Source of the DNA: CAZLMG01 sp964560765
GTDB taxonomy: Bacteria; Bdellovibrionota_B; Oligoflexia; Oligoflexales; CAZLMG01
Direction of reading: 5' to 3'
DNA: 64,000 nt
Assembly (NCBI GenBank): GCA_964560765.1
Contig: CAZLMG010000001.1
Coordinates: 62,001-126,000, forward strand
In this document: positions 9,069-17,311 of the stretch, in pieces
How positions within the stretch are numbered: position 1 is the stretch's first letter
How the letters are laid out: each line of letters starts with the position of its first letter
Made by a program: the position numbers and the translations under genes
The notes under the pieces: generated by a model
Databases searched by the model: none
What the model saw: only the letters and a program-made list of their open reading frames with translations
Told to the model about the DNA's origin: nothing

Positions 9069-9545
9069 TCAATTCAAGTCATGCAACCCTTCAAGGCGGC
9101 AAAAGCGGCTGCCGTCATCGTTGTAACAGGTCAGTTGGACATTTGCTTCTGAATCTGTGACGGTCAATTCCTGGAATGCACCCGCATTCCGAGTGAATCC
9201 CACGTTCGCCTGCTCTGCATACTTTTTACCCTTGGTCAGAGTCAGGGCGGACTCTCCCGAATAAGTCGCTGCCGACGAGAGCACCGCCTTGATCAGCTCG
9301 GACAGCGACGATGCTGAGTGTCGCCCAGCCCGCAGAATGAATGGACTTGAGCTTTACTGTTGGCACCTGGCTGTCTTGACCAGATTCAGAGCGGGAATTC
9401 CCTCTTTTGTAGTAGCACTGCTGAGGTCCGTCCCGGACGATACTGGCACTTGACTGGAAGTCGTCCGGCAGGCGCCAAATAGTGATATCGATAGACTCAG
9501 CAAGCCAAAGTCAACAAGCATTTTGCGGATTCGATTCAGATTCAT
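9069..9545 (-). pseudogene. Lipoprotein gene interrupted by an in-frame TAA
   Basis: The first 63 codons (9545 down to 9354) encode a lipoprotein signal (LSISLFGAC) and the start of a mature chain, ending at TAA. The same frame then stays open for 94 more codons to 9069. That part reads as plausible protein, with helical SLSELIKAVLSSA, a beta-rich stretch, and cysteines in QLTCYNDD and SRFCRLEG. A single nonsense change therefore seems to split one roughly 157-codon gene. An alternative is two separate short genes, the second from a GTG at 9284. Confidence 0.5.
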
Positions 9546-9961
9546 TTCTTTACTCCGTTGTGTCGTGATTCAACGAGAGTAACGGTGTTTTGACCATTCA
9601 AGTGCATTCACCGGCGACTGCCTTGCAAGGTCGAACCTAAGTACCAATGCGATGCAAATGGCTTTTTGGAACAACCCGGTTGCCAATGCCCAAGAGAATC
9701 CACGCGGCATGACGGTAACGTCCAAGGTGAATGCAGATGGTGTTCTTCAAGGTTGCGCGACGTCTGGTGCGGCGAACCTCGGCACGATCGGCGGGTAACA
9801 ACGTTACGAGCATCCGCAGGGCTGTAAAAGGAAGTGAAATACTACATTCCGGTCCTCGCTGATGGACCAGCTATTTTACTTTGCTAAGCAAGGTAGTATG
9901 ACGGCAGCGTAAGCATGCTAGAATATTTCGCTGCTTTTTTACTATCGAGAGCGTGATACCG
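9546..9961. other. Intergenic region with a possible gene remnant and promoter area
   Basis: A plus-strand frame from about 9583 to 9801 reads as protein-like sequence (for example AFWNNPVANAQENPRG, then TVTSKVNADGVLQGC) but has no start with a ribosome site. It may be the tail of a decayed secreted-protein gene. Closer to the HEPN gene there is an inverted repeat TTGCT-A-AGCAA near 9882 and a -10-like TAGAAT near 9918, which could be the promoter/operator of the toxin-antitoxin pair. Confidence 0.35.
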
Positions 9962-10378
9962 ATGGATCAAGTTGATATCCGCTGGCAACAGCGACTCACC
10001 AACTTCGAGAGTGCACTATCCAAACTAGAAGCTGCTGTTGGTCTTACCCGCACGCGTGCGCTGAGTGACCTAGAACAACTGGGATTAATTCAGGCCTTTG
10101 AATTCACCCACGAATTGGCTTGGAACGTTCTGCGCGACTACTTGAAGTACCAGGGAATGGTCGACTTGATTGGGTATCGAGACACCAGTCGAGCCGCCTT
10201 TCAAGCAGGACTGGTCGTGGATGGCGATGCCTGGATGGAGATGATTCAAAGCCGAAATCTCACTTCGCACACTTATAACCAGAAAGTTGCCGACGATATT
10301 GTCGGGAAAATTCTAAGCAAATACTTCCCATGCTTTAAGGCTCTCCACAAAAAAATGCACTCGTTGAAATCTAAATGA
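9962..10378 (+). CDS. HEPN-domain protein, HI0074 family (toxin of a HEPN/MNT pair)
   Basis: 138 aa, all-helical, of the HI0074 'nucleotidyltransferase substrate-binding' family. The HEPN RNase motif R-x4-H-x-Y is intact in SRNLTSHTYN (Arg98, His103, Tyr105), as in HepT-type toxins that cleave RNA. The ATG at 9962 is chosen because a GAGAG site lies about 10 nt upstream; a GTG nine bases earlier is also possible. Its stop overlaps the start of the MNT gene by 4 bp (ATGA), indicating coupled translation. Confidence 0.88.
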   Translation: MDQVDIRWQQRLTNFESALSKLEAAVGLTRTRALSDLEQLGLIQAFEFTHELAWNVLRDYLKYQGMVDLIGYRDTSRAAFQAGLVVDGDAWMEMIQSRNLTSHTYNQKVADDIVGKILSKYFPCFKALHKKMHSLKSK

Positions 10379-10716
10379 TTCCGGAAATCAATTGCGGACT
10401 GAATTCCGTCACTCAAGAGAAAATTTCCAAGGTGTTTTCCCTGCACCCAAGAATCGAGAGAGTGCTTTTGTATGGGTCACGGGCGATGGGCAAATTTCGA
10501 ATGAACTCGGACATCGATCTAGCCTTGGCAGGCGCCGATCTCACAACTACGGATTTACTAAAAATCAAGTCCGAGATCGATGATCTTCTGCTGCCGTATC
10601 AGGTCGATGTTCTGCTGCTTCAGCAAATTGATCATGAGCCACTTCGTGAGCATATATTACGAATTGGCAAGGTCTTTTATGACAGGGGCAGTCACCAGAA
10701 ATCGCCTAGCTCCTAG
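10375..10716 (+). CDS. MNT-domain nucleotidyltransferase (antitoxin of the HEPN/MNT pair)
   Basis: 113 aa minimal nucleotidyltransferase. The active-site signature GS-x10-DxD is intact (GSRAMG, Gly34-Ser35, then SDIDLAL with Asp46 and Asp48). A third acidic position lies in the PYQVDVLLL strand. In characterised HepT/MntA type VII systems the MNT protein adds AMP to the HEPN toxin's tyrosine and silences it. Tyr105 of the partner is the expected target by analogy. Overlaps the HEPN gene by 4 bp. Confidence 0.88.
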   Translation: MIPEINCGLNSVTQEKISKVFSLHPRIERVLLYGSRAMGKFRMNSDIDLALAGADLTTTDLLKIKSEIDDLLLPYQVDVLLLQQIDHEPLREHILRIGKVFYDRGSHQKSPSS

Positions 10717-10865
10717 GCAATATCGCCACACCTGCCGCGGCAGCCTAGGCAGATTTCTTCCACTCCATGACGCCGCCTGCCGATCATTCTATAATGTAAG
10801 CATCACTGCCAGATTCCCTGTGATGGGACCCGCTCCTCATTTATGGCATGGAGGCCTCGACACCT

Positions 10866-13349
10866 ATGGCACGATGCAATCGGTTTCTCTTGTTTAGCGC
10901 TTGGGCACTGGCCGGACATGCCATCGCCTTCACCTCGACTCCTGAGCAATCGCAGATCAAGAATCGAAAAGGGCAGTTTGAAATCGGGCAGCGGGTGCTA
11001 CGCCCCGAGTTGAGCGCCCCGTCAACATCAGTGACGATGACTCGTCAGTTCGGCGCCGAAGTGAGTTTTGAGGTCGATCGCAGCAACAATGCGCTGCGCG
11101 TCTTAACTCTGCGCCCCGACAGCAAGTTCAAACGACTGAATATCGCCGATGGACTCCCTGCCTTTGAACAGGCAGCGCGGAATTTTTTGGAGGCTTATCG
11201 GACAGCATTGCACGTGGATGTGGCGGAGCTGGAGCTGGATCGCAGTGCCCTGGTCTTTGACCGCCAAGATCAATTTCTGAAATTTCGTGTGCGACGGCAT
11301 GGCCTTGCCGTGCAAGATGCCTTGGTCGATGTACGCTTCAAGCAGGGCGCACTGGTGCAAATCGTCAATCAAAGTTTTTCTGAAGCTACGGCCGATGCGC
11401 GCGCTAGTCTCAAGGGCCTAGATCGCACGCTGAAAGACAGCCTCATGGCTACAAACTTCGAATCTATTGGCCCGCGCTTGCGGGTGATTAGCACTGGCAA
11501 GGGTTATCGCTTGGTGAAAGTCGAGACGTACACAGCGACCATTGGCGATCAGCCGTACACGGTGCAAATCGAAGCCGCCACTGCCAACGTTTTTGAAGTC
11601 ACACCGCAAATTCATTATGTGGATGGCTCAGCCTCGGCGGATATTTATCCGCGCTACTATGCCGACAGTACCGTGGCGGCAGGCATCCCGGAAGCCAACC
11701 TGCCACTTAGCAGCGGCGGCTCAGCGCAGACAGGCACGCGCGGCGAATTTTCGACCGCCACCGCCAGCGATAGGCCGTCCATTCAGGGTCTCACTGGCAC
11801 TCGTATTCAGATCGATGTGAAAACCGGCACACCCGTGACCGCACAAGGACAGTTAGCCAACAACCAGTGGCAGCTGCATCTGCCACGGCAATTGGGAGCC
11901 GAGGCCGGCAGCGACAAACACATGGCGCAAGCGATGATCTATGGCCACCTCAGTCGCGTCATTCACCATGCCCGTAAATACGTCAGCACCCCTTGGTTTG
12001 ACCGACAGCTCATCGCCAATGCCAATCTGCAAAGTGTGTGTAATGCCCATTGGGATGGGACGACGGTTAACTTTTACTCGGCCGGACAGAACGGCAGCCT
12101 CAATTGCGCCAATACGGGGTTGATCGCCGACGTTGTCTATCACGAGTGGGGGCATGGCTTGGATGCGAATACGGGCGGTATCGAAGACGGCGCTTACTCG
12201 GAAGGTATCGGCGATATCATGTCGCTACTGATGACTCGCTCCCATATCCTCGGCATTGGTTTTACGCTCGATGGTCAGTTTGTGCGCGACTTAGAGCCGA
12301 ATAAGCGCTATCCGGAAGACAAAGGCGCCGTGCACTCAGAAGGCTTGATCATCGGCGGAACTTTTTACGACTTGTTCAAAACGTTGCGCGATGAGCACGG
12401 AGACAGCAAGGCCATCGACCTCTTATCCAACTTTGCCTTTAAGTCGATCGTTAGCGCCAGCAAGTACACTGATGTCTATCATGTGGTGATTGCCGCCGAC
12501 GATGATGATGCCAATCTGGCCAATGGCACACCGAACTTCTGCGCCATCAATGAAGCGTTTTCCGAACACGGACTCGCGCAGCGAGCCCCCCGCTGCCAGC
12601 TGGGCAATTTCATTCGCCTCGAAATCGATGATAGCGCCGGCAATGGCAATGGATTTCTGGATCCAGGCGAAACAGCGGCCGTGTATATGCATGTACACAA
12701 TGTGACGGGTGAAGCGCTGATTGGTCTCAGCGCCGAAGTCAGCACCCTGGAAAGCGGCGGCACGATTGAGATCTCAGACAGCACGACCCAATGGGCCGAC
12801 CTAGCGATTGACGCCCAAGGCCGAGCCAAGCGACCTTTCCTGGTGACGGCGATGGAGGCTGCGCCCTGCGGTGCGGTTGCAACGCTGCACTTTCAATTGA
12901 CGGCCAACGGTCGGACTGTCGCCGCAGAACATCCGGTGATGCTCGGGCAGCTGCTGGGAAAGCCAGCAACATACAAAGGCGCAAACTTGCCTCTGATCAT
13001 TAAAGACAATGCCACCGTGCAATCGCCCATCACGGTACCAGCCAACTCCTGGCCACAAAGTCAGGGTATTTTTGCCGCAAATTTGCTCTTTGATATCGAC
13101 CACACCTACGTCGGCGACCTAACGGTTTGGGTACAAGACCCGAGCGGGCAGCGCTATGAAGTCTACCGGGGTAGCGGCACGCAAAAACAGGTGCGCTTTG
13201 ATAAGGACATCCTCAACGCGGTGCGCCTAGCACCCGGTGCCGGCGAATGGGCTCTGGTGGTGCGAGACAGCTTCGTGCGCGACGAAGGCACCCTGCACCG
13301 GGCCGAGCTCACCTTGACTCCCGCTCATTTCACCTGCGGTCGTCGCTAG
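10866..13349 (+). CDS. Secreted gluzincin metalloprotease (M36-like) with C-terminal P-domain
   Basis: About 827 aa. A Sec signal (FLLFSAWALAGHAIA) is followed by an FTP/PepSY-like propeptide region (to about residue 250). The catalytic domain has HEWGH at about residue 426 and a downstream SEGIGD glutamate, the HExxH...E zinc set of gluzincins such as fungalysin/M36. From about residue 695 a proprotein-convertase P-domain is visible (ANLLFDIDHTYVGDLTVWVQ, then APGAGEWALVVRDS). P-domains stabilise or localise secreted proteases. An in-frame ATG at 10848 is an alternative start; ATG at 10866 is preferred because GGAGG lies upstream and the signal peptide then has normal length. Monocistronic. 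Confidence 0.85.
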   Translation: MARCNRFLLFSAWALAGHAIAFTSTPEQSQIKNRKGQFEIGQRVLRPELSAPSTSVTMTRQFGAEVSFEVDRSNNALRVLTLRPDSKFKRLNIADGLPAFEQAARNFLEAYRTALHVDVAELELDRSALVFDRQDQFLKFRVRRHGLAVQDALVDVRFKQGALVQIVNQSFSEATADARASLKGLDRTLKDSLMATNFESIGPRLRVISTGKGYRLVKVETYTATIGDQPYTVQIEAATANVFEVTPQIHYVDGSASADIYPRYYADSTVAAGIPEANLPLSSGGSAQTGTRGEFSTATASDRPSIQGLTGTRIQIDVKTGTPVTAQGQLANNQWQLHLPRQLGAEAGSDKHMAQAMIYGHLSRVIHHARKYVSTPWFDRQLIANANLQSVCNAHWDGTTVNFYSAGQNGSLNCANTGLIADVVYHEWGHGLDANTGGIEDGAYSEGIGDIMSLLMTRSHILGIGFTLDGQFVRDLEPNKRYPEDKGAVHSEGLIIGGTFYDLFKTLRDEHGDSKAIDLLSNFAFKSIVSASKYTDVYHVVIAADDDDANLANGTPNFCAINEAFSEHGLAQRAPRCQLGNFIRLEIDDSAGNGNGFLDPGETAAVYMHVHNVTGEALIGLSAEVSTLESGGTIEISDSTTQWADLAIDAQGRAKRPFLVTAMEAAPCGAVATLHFQLTANGRTVAAEHPVMLGQLLGKPATYKGANLPLIIKDNATVQSPITVPANSWPQSQGIFAANLLFDIDHTYVGDLTVWVQDPSGQRYEVYRGSGTQKQVRFDKDILNAVRLAPGAGEWALVVRDSFVRDEGTLHRAELTLTPAHFTCGRR

Positions 13350-13381
13350 CACCGCACCTGTTGCGACTTTTCTCGCGTGCA

Positions 13382-13415
13382 CAAAAAAAGAAAAGCCTGG
13401 GCTATGAGCCCAGGC
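13382..13415 (-). terminator. Intrinsic terminator of the small RNA
   Basis: Perfect inverted repeat GCCTGGGCT-ATG-AGCCCAGGC (13395-13415). On the minus strand it is followed by TTTTCTTTTTTT (13382-13394). On the plus strand no T-run follows, so it serves minus-strand transcription. Confidence 0.88.
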
Positions 13416-13710
13416 CCTATCTGAAAACCACCACCGGCCGAGCCGGCAGGGTACCTTACACGCGTCGATTCACAGCCACCCCGGCAAGCGAAACGAACGG
13501 CAAGGTCTTGTAGCCCCCCGAATCGAGCTCCCCCAAACCCCCTTCGGCGAGCTACGATCATCCTCCACGTGGGCGGCGAGCGCTGTTGCGAACAACAGCC
13601 TCGCCCCCTGATTCCTCCACGGGGGGTCGAGCCTCATGCGAACACAAGTGCCCCGTCCCCCACTTCCTCCAGGGGTGCGAGCGGCGCTTCGTCAGCAGCC
13701 ATCTCGCCCC
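13382..13710 (-). ncRNA. Candidate structured small RNA with three GGAGGA linkers at 52-nt spacing
   Basis: Non-coding stretch read on the minus strand. GC-rich hairpins alternate with single-stranded GGAGGA linkers. On the plus strand the element TCCTCCA recurs at 13561, 13613 and 13665, exactly 52 nt apart. Between linkers are stems such as GGCGAG/CTCGCC enclosing CTGTTG-TTCG-CAACAG, and G5/C5-closed hairpins. The unit has a promoter-like -35/-10 just upstream and ends in a perfect 9-bp terminator with a T-tract, so it looks like an independent transcript of about 330 nt. Repeated GGA in exposed positions is typical of CsrB/RsmZ RNAs that sequester CsrA; GGAGGA also mimics a Shine-Dalgarno sequence. 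It does not match RNase P, tmRNA, SRP or 6S RNA as I know them. Confidence 0.6.
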
Positions 13711-13712
13711 AG

Positions 13713-13742
13713 ATATAAGGCTATTCGGCACCTTTGGGGCAA
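13713..13742 (-). promoter_or_regulatory. Promoter candidate for the small RNA
   Basis: Minus-strand TTGCCC (13737-13742) and TTATAT (13713-13718) are separated by 18 bp, a sigma70-like arrangement. Transcription would begin near 13708-13710 at the start of the GGGGCGAG stem. Confidence 0.45.
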
Positions 13743-13932
13743 AGTTTAGGGGTCTCAGTTTGTTCTTTGATTTTGAATGGATAGGCAGGCTATTTATTGT
13801 GCGCGAATGTTGACTCCATCACGACATTGCTAAGTCACCGTCAAGACTGGACGCACCGGCCCCACTCTTTCTCGAGCCTGAGGTGGGTAATCCAGATGTC
13901 CAAGTACTTGCGGTCCACCGCCGTAGCTGCAA

Positions 13933-13965
13933 ACCCAAAGCACAGTTAACGGCACCAGTTTAAAT
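13933..13965. repeat. Solo copy of an insertion-element end
   Basis: 33 bp identical at 32 of 33 positions to 60174-60206, the right end of the short mobile element near 60 kb. It begins ACCCAAAGCACAGTTAA and ends in TTTAAAT. Its outer edge lies 3 bp from the TAG stop of the gene at 13969-15156, much as the 60-kb copy abuts a TAG. It is probably a relic of a lost element. Confidence 0.75.
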
Positions 13966-13968
13966 TAC

Positions 13969-15156
13969 CTAAGGGCGCGCTGCCAATAGGTCATCCATGA
14001 CACCGAGTGGGTCAGCCCCATCCCGTCCGCAGAGGGTGAGAATGGCGACGCGATACCGCTGGAATATGACGTCGGCGATGGCCGCCTGGCGAGCACGGAC
14101 CAACCAACGCGCTGCGGCAGCCAGTACCAGCAACTCTTTTTCAATTGAAGGAAATACGGTGGTATCGACCAGGTGCGGCTCCAGTAGATTCAGCCGAACT
14201 CCAGAAGGAACTGAGCTATCGTAGCAGTTTTCTAAAGCTTTGAGCACGCCAAACAACTCGCCCGTGCTTGTGCTTGTTAAGACTCCCCGACGTCCGAGCG
14301 ACTCAACTTTACTTAAGCCAGAAATCTGACCCCTTTCCCGATTGGCGTAGGCATAAAGCCTAGCTTCCGCAACGTAGCCGCTCACATCATGCGGTTTACC
14401 AGGTTTCGTAAGCCGCAGCAGCGGGCGAACATCACCGGTTGCCTTGAACTCTAGGCAAGCGTCCTCCCATGCGACGTCGGGATGATTTCGACTTGCGGAC
14501 TGATCACTCAAAAGCTCTTGAATGACTACCCGTGCCTCTTGCAAACGCCCCGTAAGCCGCAACGCATTCGCAAAGCGAAGGCTCACGTCCGTTCGCTCTC
14601 GATCCGTCGTCACGTGACTGAGCGCCGAGTTCAGGTTCTGTAAAGCTGCGTTGCCAAACCCAAGGCGCAAGTAACGCCGTCCCATCGCCGTAAAATAGCG
14701 AACCTGCTGCGCGGGTGAATCGTCGCGAAGCCAAGCCGACGCCAAATTTTGCTCCCAGGTCGATCGCCAGCATTTTCCCTCTTGCAGGTGCAGCTGACTC
14801 ATCACCGAGCGATACTCGCTGTGTACGTAACTTACATTCGAGCCAAACGGCGGAATATTTTGCAGCCGCAAAATATTTTCAATGTTCTGCGCTAGGCGGT
14901 TGACATTGCCGGTCGTTAAGCCACCAAAGTGCAGATGGTGAACCAGTGCCGACATGTTCAGTACCAGCTGACGCATTAACCCTGCAGGATCGGTCAAAAT
15001 TTCAGAATCGCTGATCATCTCCATAATGCGCCGCCGTTTCTCGTCGGGCGAGATCTCGGTCCCGAGCATGGAGATCTCTTGCTTAACCTCGGCCTTGGTT
15101 TGCTCGACGCCCTCGGCTGTCCAATGGGCATTGGCAATAATCTTTATCGCACTCAT
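13969..15156 (-). CDS. Hypothetical helical-repeat protein
   Basis: 395 aa, cytoplasmic (no signal peptide). Alanine/leucine-rich amphipathic helices run through the middle and C-terminal parts. For example RYLRLGFGNAALQNLNSALS and FANALRLTGRLQEARVVIQE resemble tetratricopeptide-type helix pairs, though no strict TPR consensus is met. The start is the ATG with GAGGAATGCAGC upstream; a longer frame to 15231 is judged artefactual. It lies about 110 bp downstream of the lipoprotein gene at 15268-16908 and may share its transcript. Function unknown. Confidence 0.7.
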   Translation of the reverse strand: MSAIKIIANAHWTAEGVEQTKAEVKQEISMLGTEISPDEKRRRIMEMISDSEILTDPAGLMRQLVLNMSALVHHLHFGGLTTGNVNRLAQNIENILRLQNIPPFGSNVSYVHSEYRSVMSQLHLQEGKCWRSTWEQNLASAWLRDDSPAQQVRYFTAMGRRYLRLGFGNAALQNLNSALSHVTTDRERTDVSLRFANALRLTGRLQEARVVIQELLSDQSASRNHPDVAWEDACLEFKATGDVRPLLRLTKPGKPHDVSGYVAEARLYAYANRERGQISGLSKVESLGRRGVLTSTSTGELFGVLKALENCYDSSVPSGVRLNLLEPHLVDTTVFPSIEKELLVLAAAARWLVRARQAAIADVIFQRYRVAILTLCGRDGADPLGVMDDLLAARP

Positions 15157-15267
15157 GCTGCATTCCTCAAAGTTAGTGTGCCATCGCGCCTTGCCAAAGA
15201 CCCGCGGGATGGCCCATCGCCTGCACACCACGCGACTGATGACAACAGTCGGCGTCGGCTCGTTAAC

Positions 15268-16908
15268 TCAGTTGCGCACGACCCGGCTCATGACTGGCGC
15301 CCGTGACTCTCCACTTACCACTGGCTGTACGAACATTTCGCCAGTCCCGGGAGCTAGGATTCCCGTCATCAACTGACCGCTAGCTGCCGTAGATCCCTGG
15401 GCGTAGTAGAAAATGCGGATTGCACCGTTGCCGATTTCGTCAATCTGCAGTTTCTTGGCGTTAATCAGAATCTCGCTATTCTCCATACCCTTTAAGTCAA
15501 AGCGTTCCACGATAACAGTGTTGTCAACATTCAGTCTTGCGTACCACAAGACGCTAGCGGCAGAGGCCTCCCAAGGCAGATAGACTAAATGCAGAACGCC
15601 ATCAGTTGCGACGTACATTTCTGGTGCGAATTCTGAGTGCATGTCGTAGCTAAAACTGTTTTGGACCGTCTTGGGGCCAGAGTGATACCCACTGCTGCGA
15701 TGAACGCCGACGTTCAGCGTTTTCTCTCCTCCCTGATCAGCGCACGCATAGGTGTAGAATACGCTACCATCAGCGGTTGAAGTGGTCGCGACGGAGCTTG
15801 TTTCGACACTACAATCTCGCCCCTCACCATCGCTCGTAATTGTGAGTTTAACGTCCCAATCCAGCGGACCAGTAACCGTCAAGTCTGCTACCGCCAGCTC
15901 GACATCGATGTGGCGAAAGAGAATGACACTCAGTAATCCGTGCTCCTGGACGCGAATACCATGCGGGATGACATCGTGCGCAAAAAGGTTAACAGGGACA
16001 AAAGTGCCGAGATTTCCCGTTCGCTTGATCATTGCCGCATCTGGGGAAAGCCAGCCGTTTCCCGCACAGCACTCGACTGCAAATAGAGTTTCCTGCCCAT
16101 TCACCGGCAAGGAGGCAAACTCTTGAAGGGTGGATACGTGATCCGTGAGCATCTGCCCCGCAGCATTCCGCGCCCAGGCACCATCTTGCTGCTGTTCATA
16201 GATATTTCCATAAAACGCTATCGCTTTGCGCTTCGTGCCACTTAATCGTGTCATAGCCAAGCCGTCGATCGCATAAGCGTTGGTAAACAGAGTTTCCGTT
16301 TGCCAGACGCCCGTCGCATTTGAAGTTAGCAATATTTCTCCTGTAGCCTCCGGCCCATTATCGAAACTTCCGGTCAAAGCGATACTCACACTATCGTAGT
16401 AACTCTGATAACAAGCGTCCTCAGGCAACGCCGTCACCACCAAGAACGCCGCGAACTTGGCGCGCTCACTGGTTGGTTGAATCACCACGACGCCCGCGTC
16501 CGCATCAACGTAGAACGAATCGTAGGTGAAGCGGTGATTGCAATCGCGACTGGTGTCCGAAATCTGAGCGACGAACTCTTCTGGGTCTACCTTACCCGGG
16601 TCAAACGCGGCGACGACATAGGCTTGCTCGGCACGAAAGTTGGCGATCGGCCACACGAAGGATCCAGAAAAGTCGCGCATATTTGGCTGACGAATTTCAG
16701 AGGCGAGACGGGAATCGTCTGGCTCGAAGCCGAATCGCTCGGGCCCAATGATGTAACCAGCAATACCATCCGGCTGCTCCACCTCTTTACCAGCGCCGGC
16801 GTTGCGCTTGCGAGCTTCCGACGCATTGCTACGCGGCTCGACGCAGGCAAGTTGCAGACTAACGCTGGCAACAAGTATCGCGCCAAAGATGGTGCTAGCT
16901 ATGCTCAT
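15268..16908 (-). CDS. Putative lipoprotein, paralogue of the gene at 17312-18976
   Basis: 546 aa with a lipoprotein signal (SVSLQLAC). A conserved block follows the signal: ARKRNAGAGKEVEQPDGIAG, then a YIIGPERFG motif. After it come beta-rich segments with an Asp-rich stretch. The second half has regular strands resembling a beta-propeller (DGSVFYTYACADQGGEKTLN, then DGVLHLVYLPWE). GGGAGA lies upstream of ATG. Closely related along its length to the next lipoprotein upstream, with one tract nearly identical in DNA. Function unknown; likely cell-surface. Confidence 0.8.
   Translation of the reverse strand: MSIASTIFGAILVASVSLQLACVEPRSNASEARKRNAGAGKEVEQPDGIAGYIIGPERFGFEPDDSRLASEIRQPNMRDFSGSFVWPIANFRAEQAYVVAAFDPGKVDPEEFVAQISDTSRDCNHRFTYDSFYVDADAGVVVIQPTSERAKFAAFLVVTALPEDACYQSYYDSVSIALTGSFDNGPEATGEILLTSNATGVWQTETLFTNAYAIDGLAMTRLSGTKRKAIAFYGNIYEQQQDGAWARNAAGQMLTDHVSTLQEFASLPVNGQETLFAVECCAGNGWLSPDAAMIKRTGNLGTFVPVNLFAHDVIPHGIRVQEHGLLSVILFRHIDVELAVADLTVTGPLDWDVKLTITSDGEGRDCSVETSSVATTSTADGSVFYTYACADQGGEKTLNVGVHRSSGYHSGPKTVQNSFSYDMHSEFAPEMYVATDGVLHLVYLPWEASAASVLWYARLNVDNTVIVERFDLKGMENSEILINAKKLQIDEIGNGAIRIFYYAQGSTAASGQLMTGILAPGTGEMFVQPVVSGESRAPVMSRVVRN
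16403..16587. repeat. 185-bp tract nearly identical to 18471-18655
   Basis: Within the lipoprotein gene at 15268-16908. By eye, five mismatches over 185 bp against the paralogue, with the last ~110 bp identical. The sequence on both sides diverges much more, as expected of a recent gene-conversion tract. Confidence 0.8.
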
Positions 16909-17311
16909 TCAACGTCTCCCGGCCGCTATCCCAGTTCGAAATTTTGCTGGCTATAGTGGCATCTTGGTTATCGGTCAGAAGCCATAAATCTTTTAAACAT
17001 TGGGGGATAACCGTTAGTTTGCAAGGGCGAGGCCAATCGCCACAGTAGTCATCTGCCCGTCATGACTTGCTTTTCTTAAGCCACCCGACGTTTACGGCTT
17101 GGCCTCAGCACCGGTAGGTCGAATGTAACATCCCGTGCTAACGGATAATTTCTGCGTGTACACACGTCCGGATACCGAACGTTCGCGAGATGCGCTATCT
17201 TTATTTAATGAAATTAGCTGTTTATTGGAAATCTATCGCTGACCTGGCAGTTGCAACATGTTGGTATTAGAGGAAACAGCCACAATTGCTCAGCGAGGCT
17301 CGCGGCATCAC
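16909..17311. other. Intergenic region between the two paralogues
   Basis: About 400 bp with no supported gene. Short palindromic bits such as CGTGTACACACG near 17154-17165 are present but unassigned. Confidence 0.35.

Noticed and set aside
13346..13561. 71-codon minus-strand frame inside the small RNA region
   Set aside because: It runs straight through the perfect terminator and has Gly/Arg-biased composition imposed by the GC-rich hairpins; the RNA explanation fits better.
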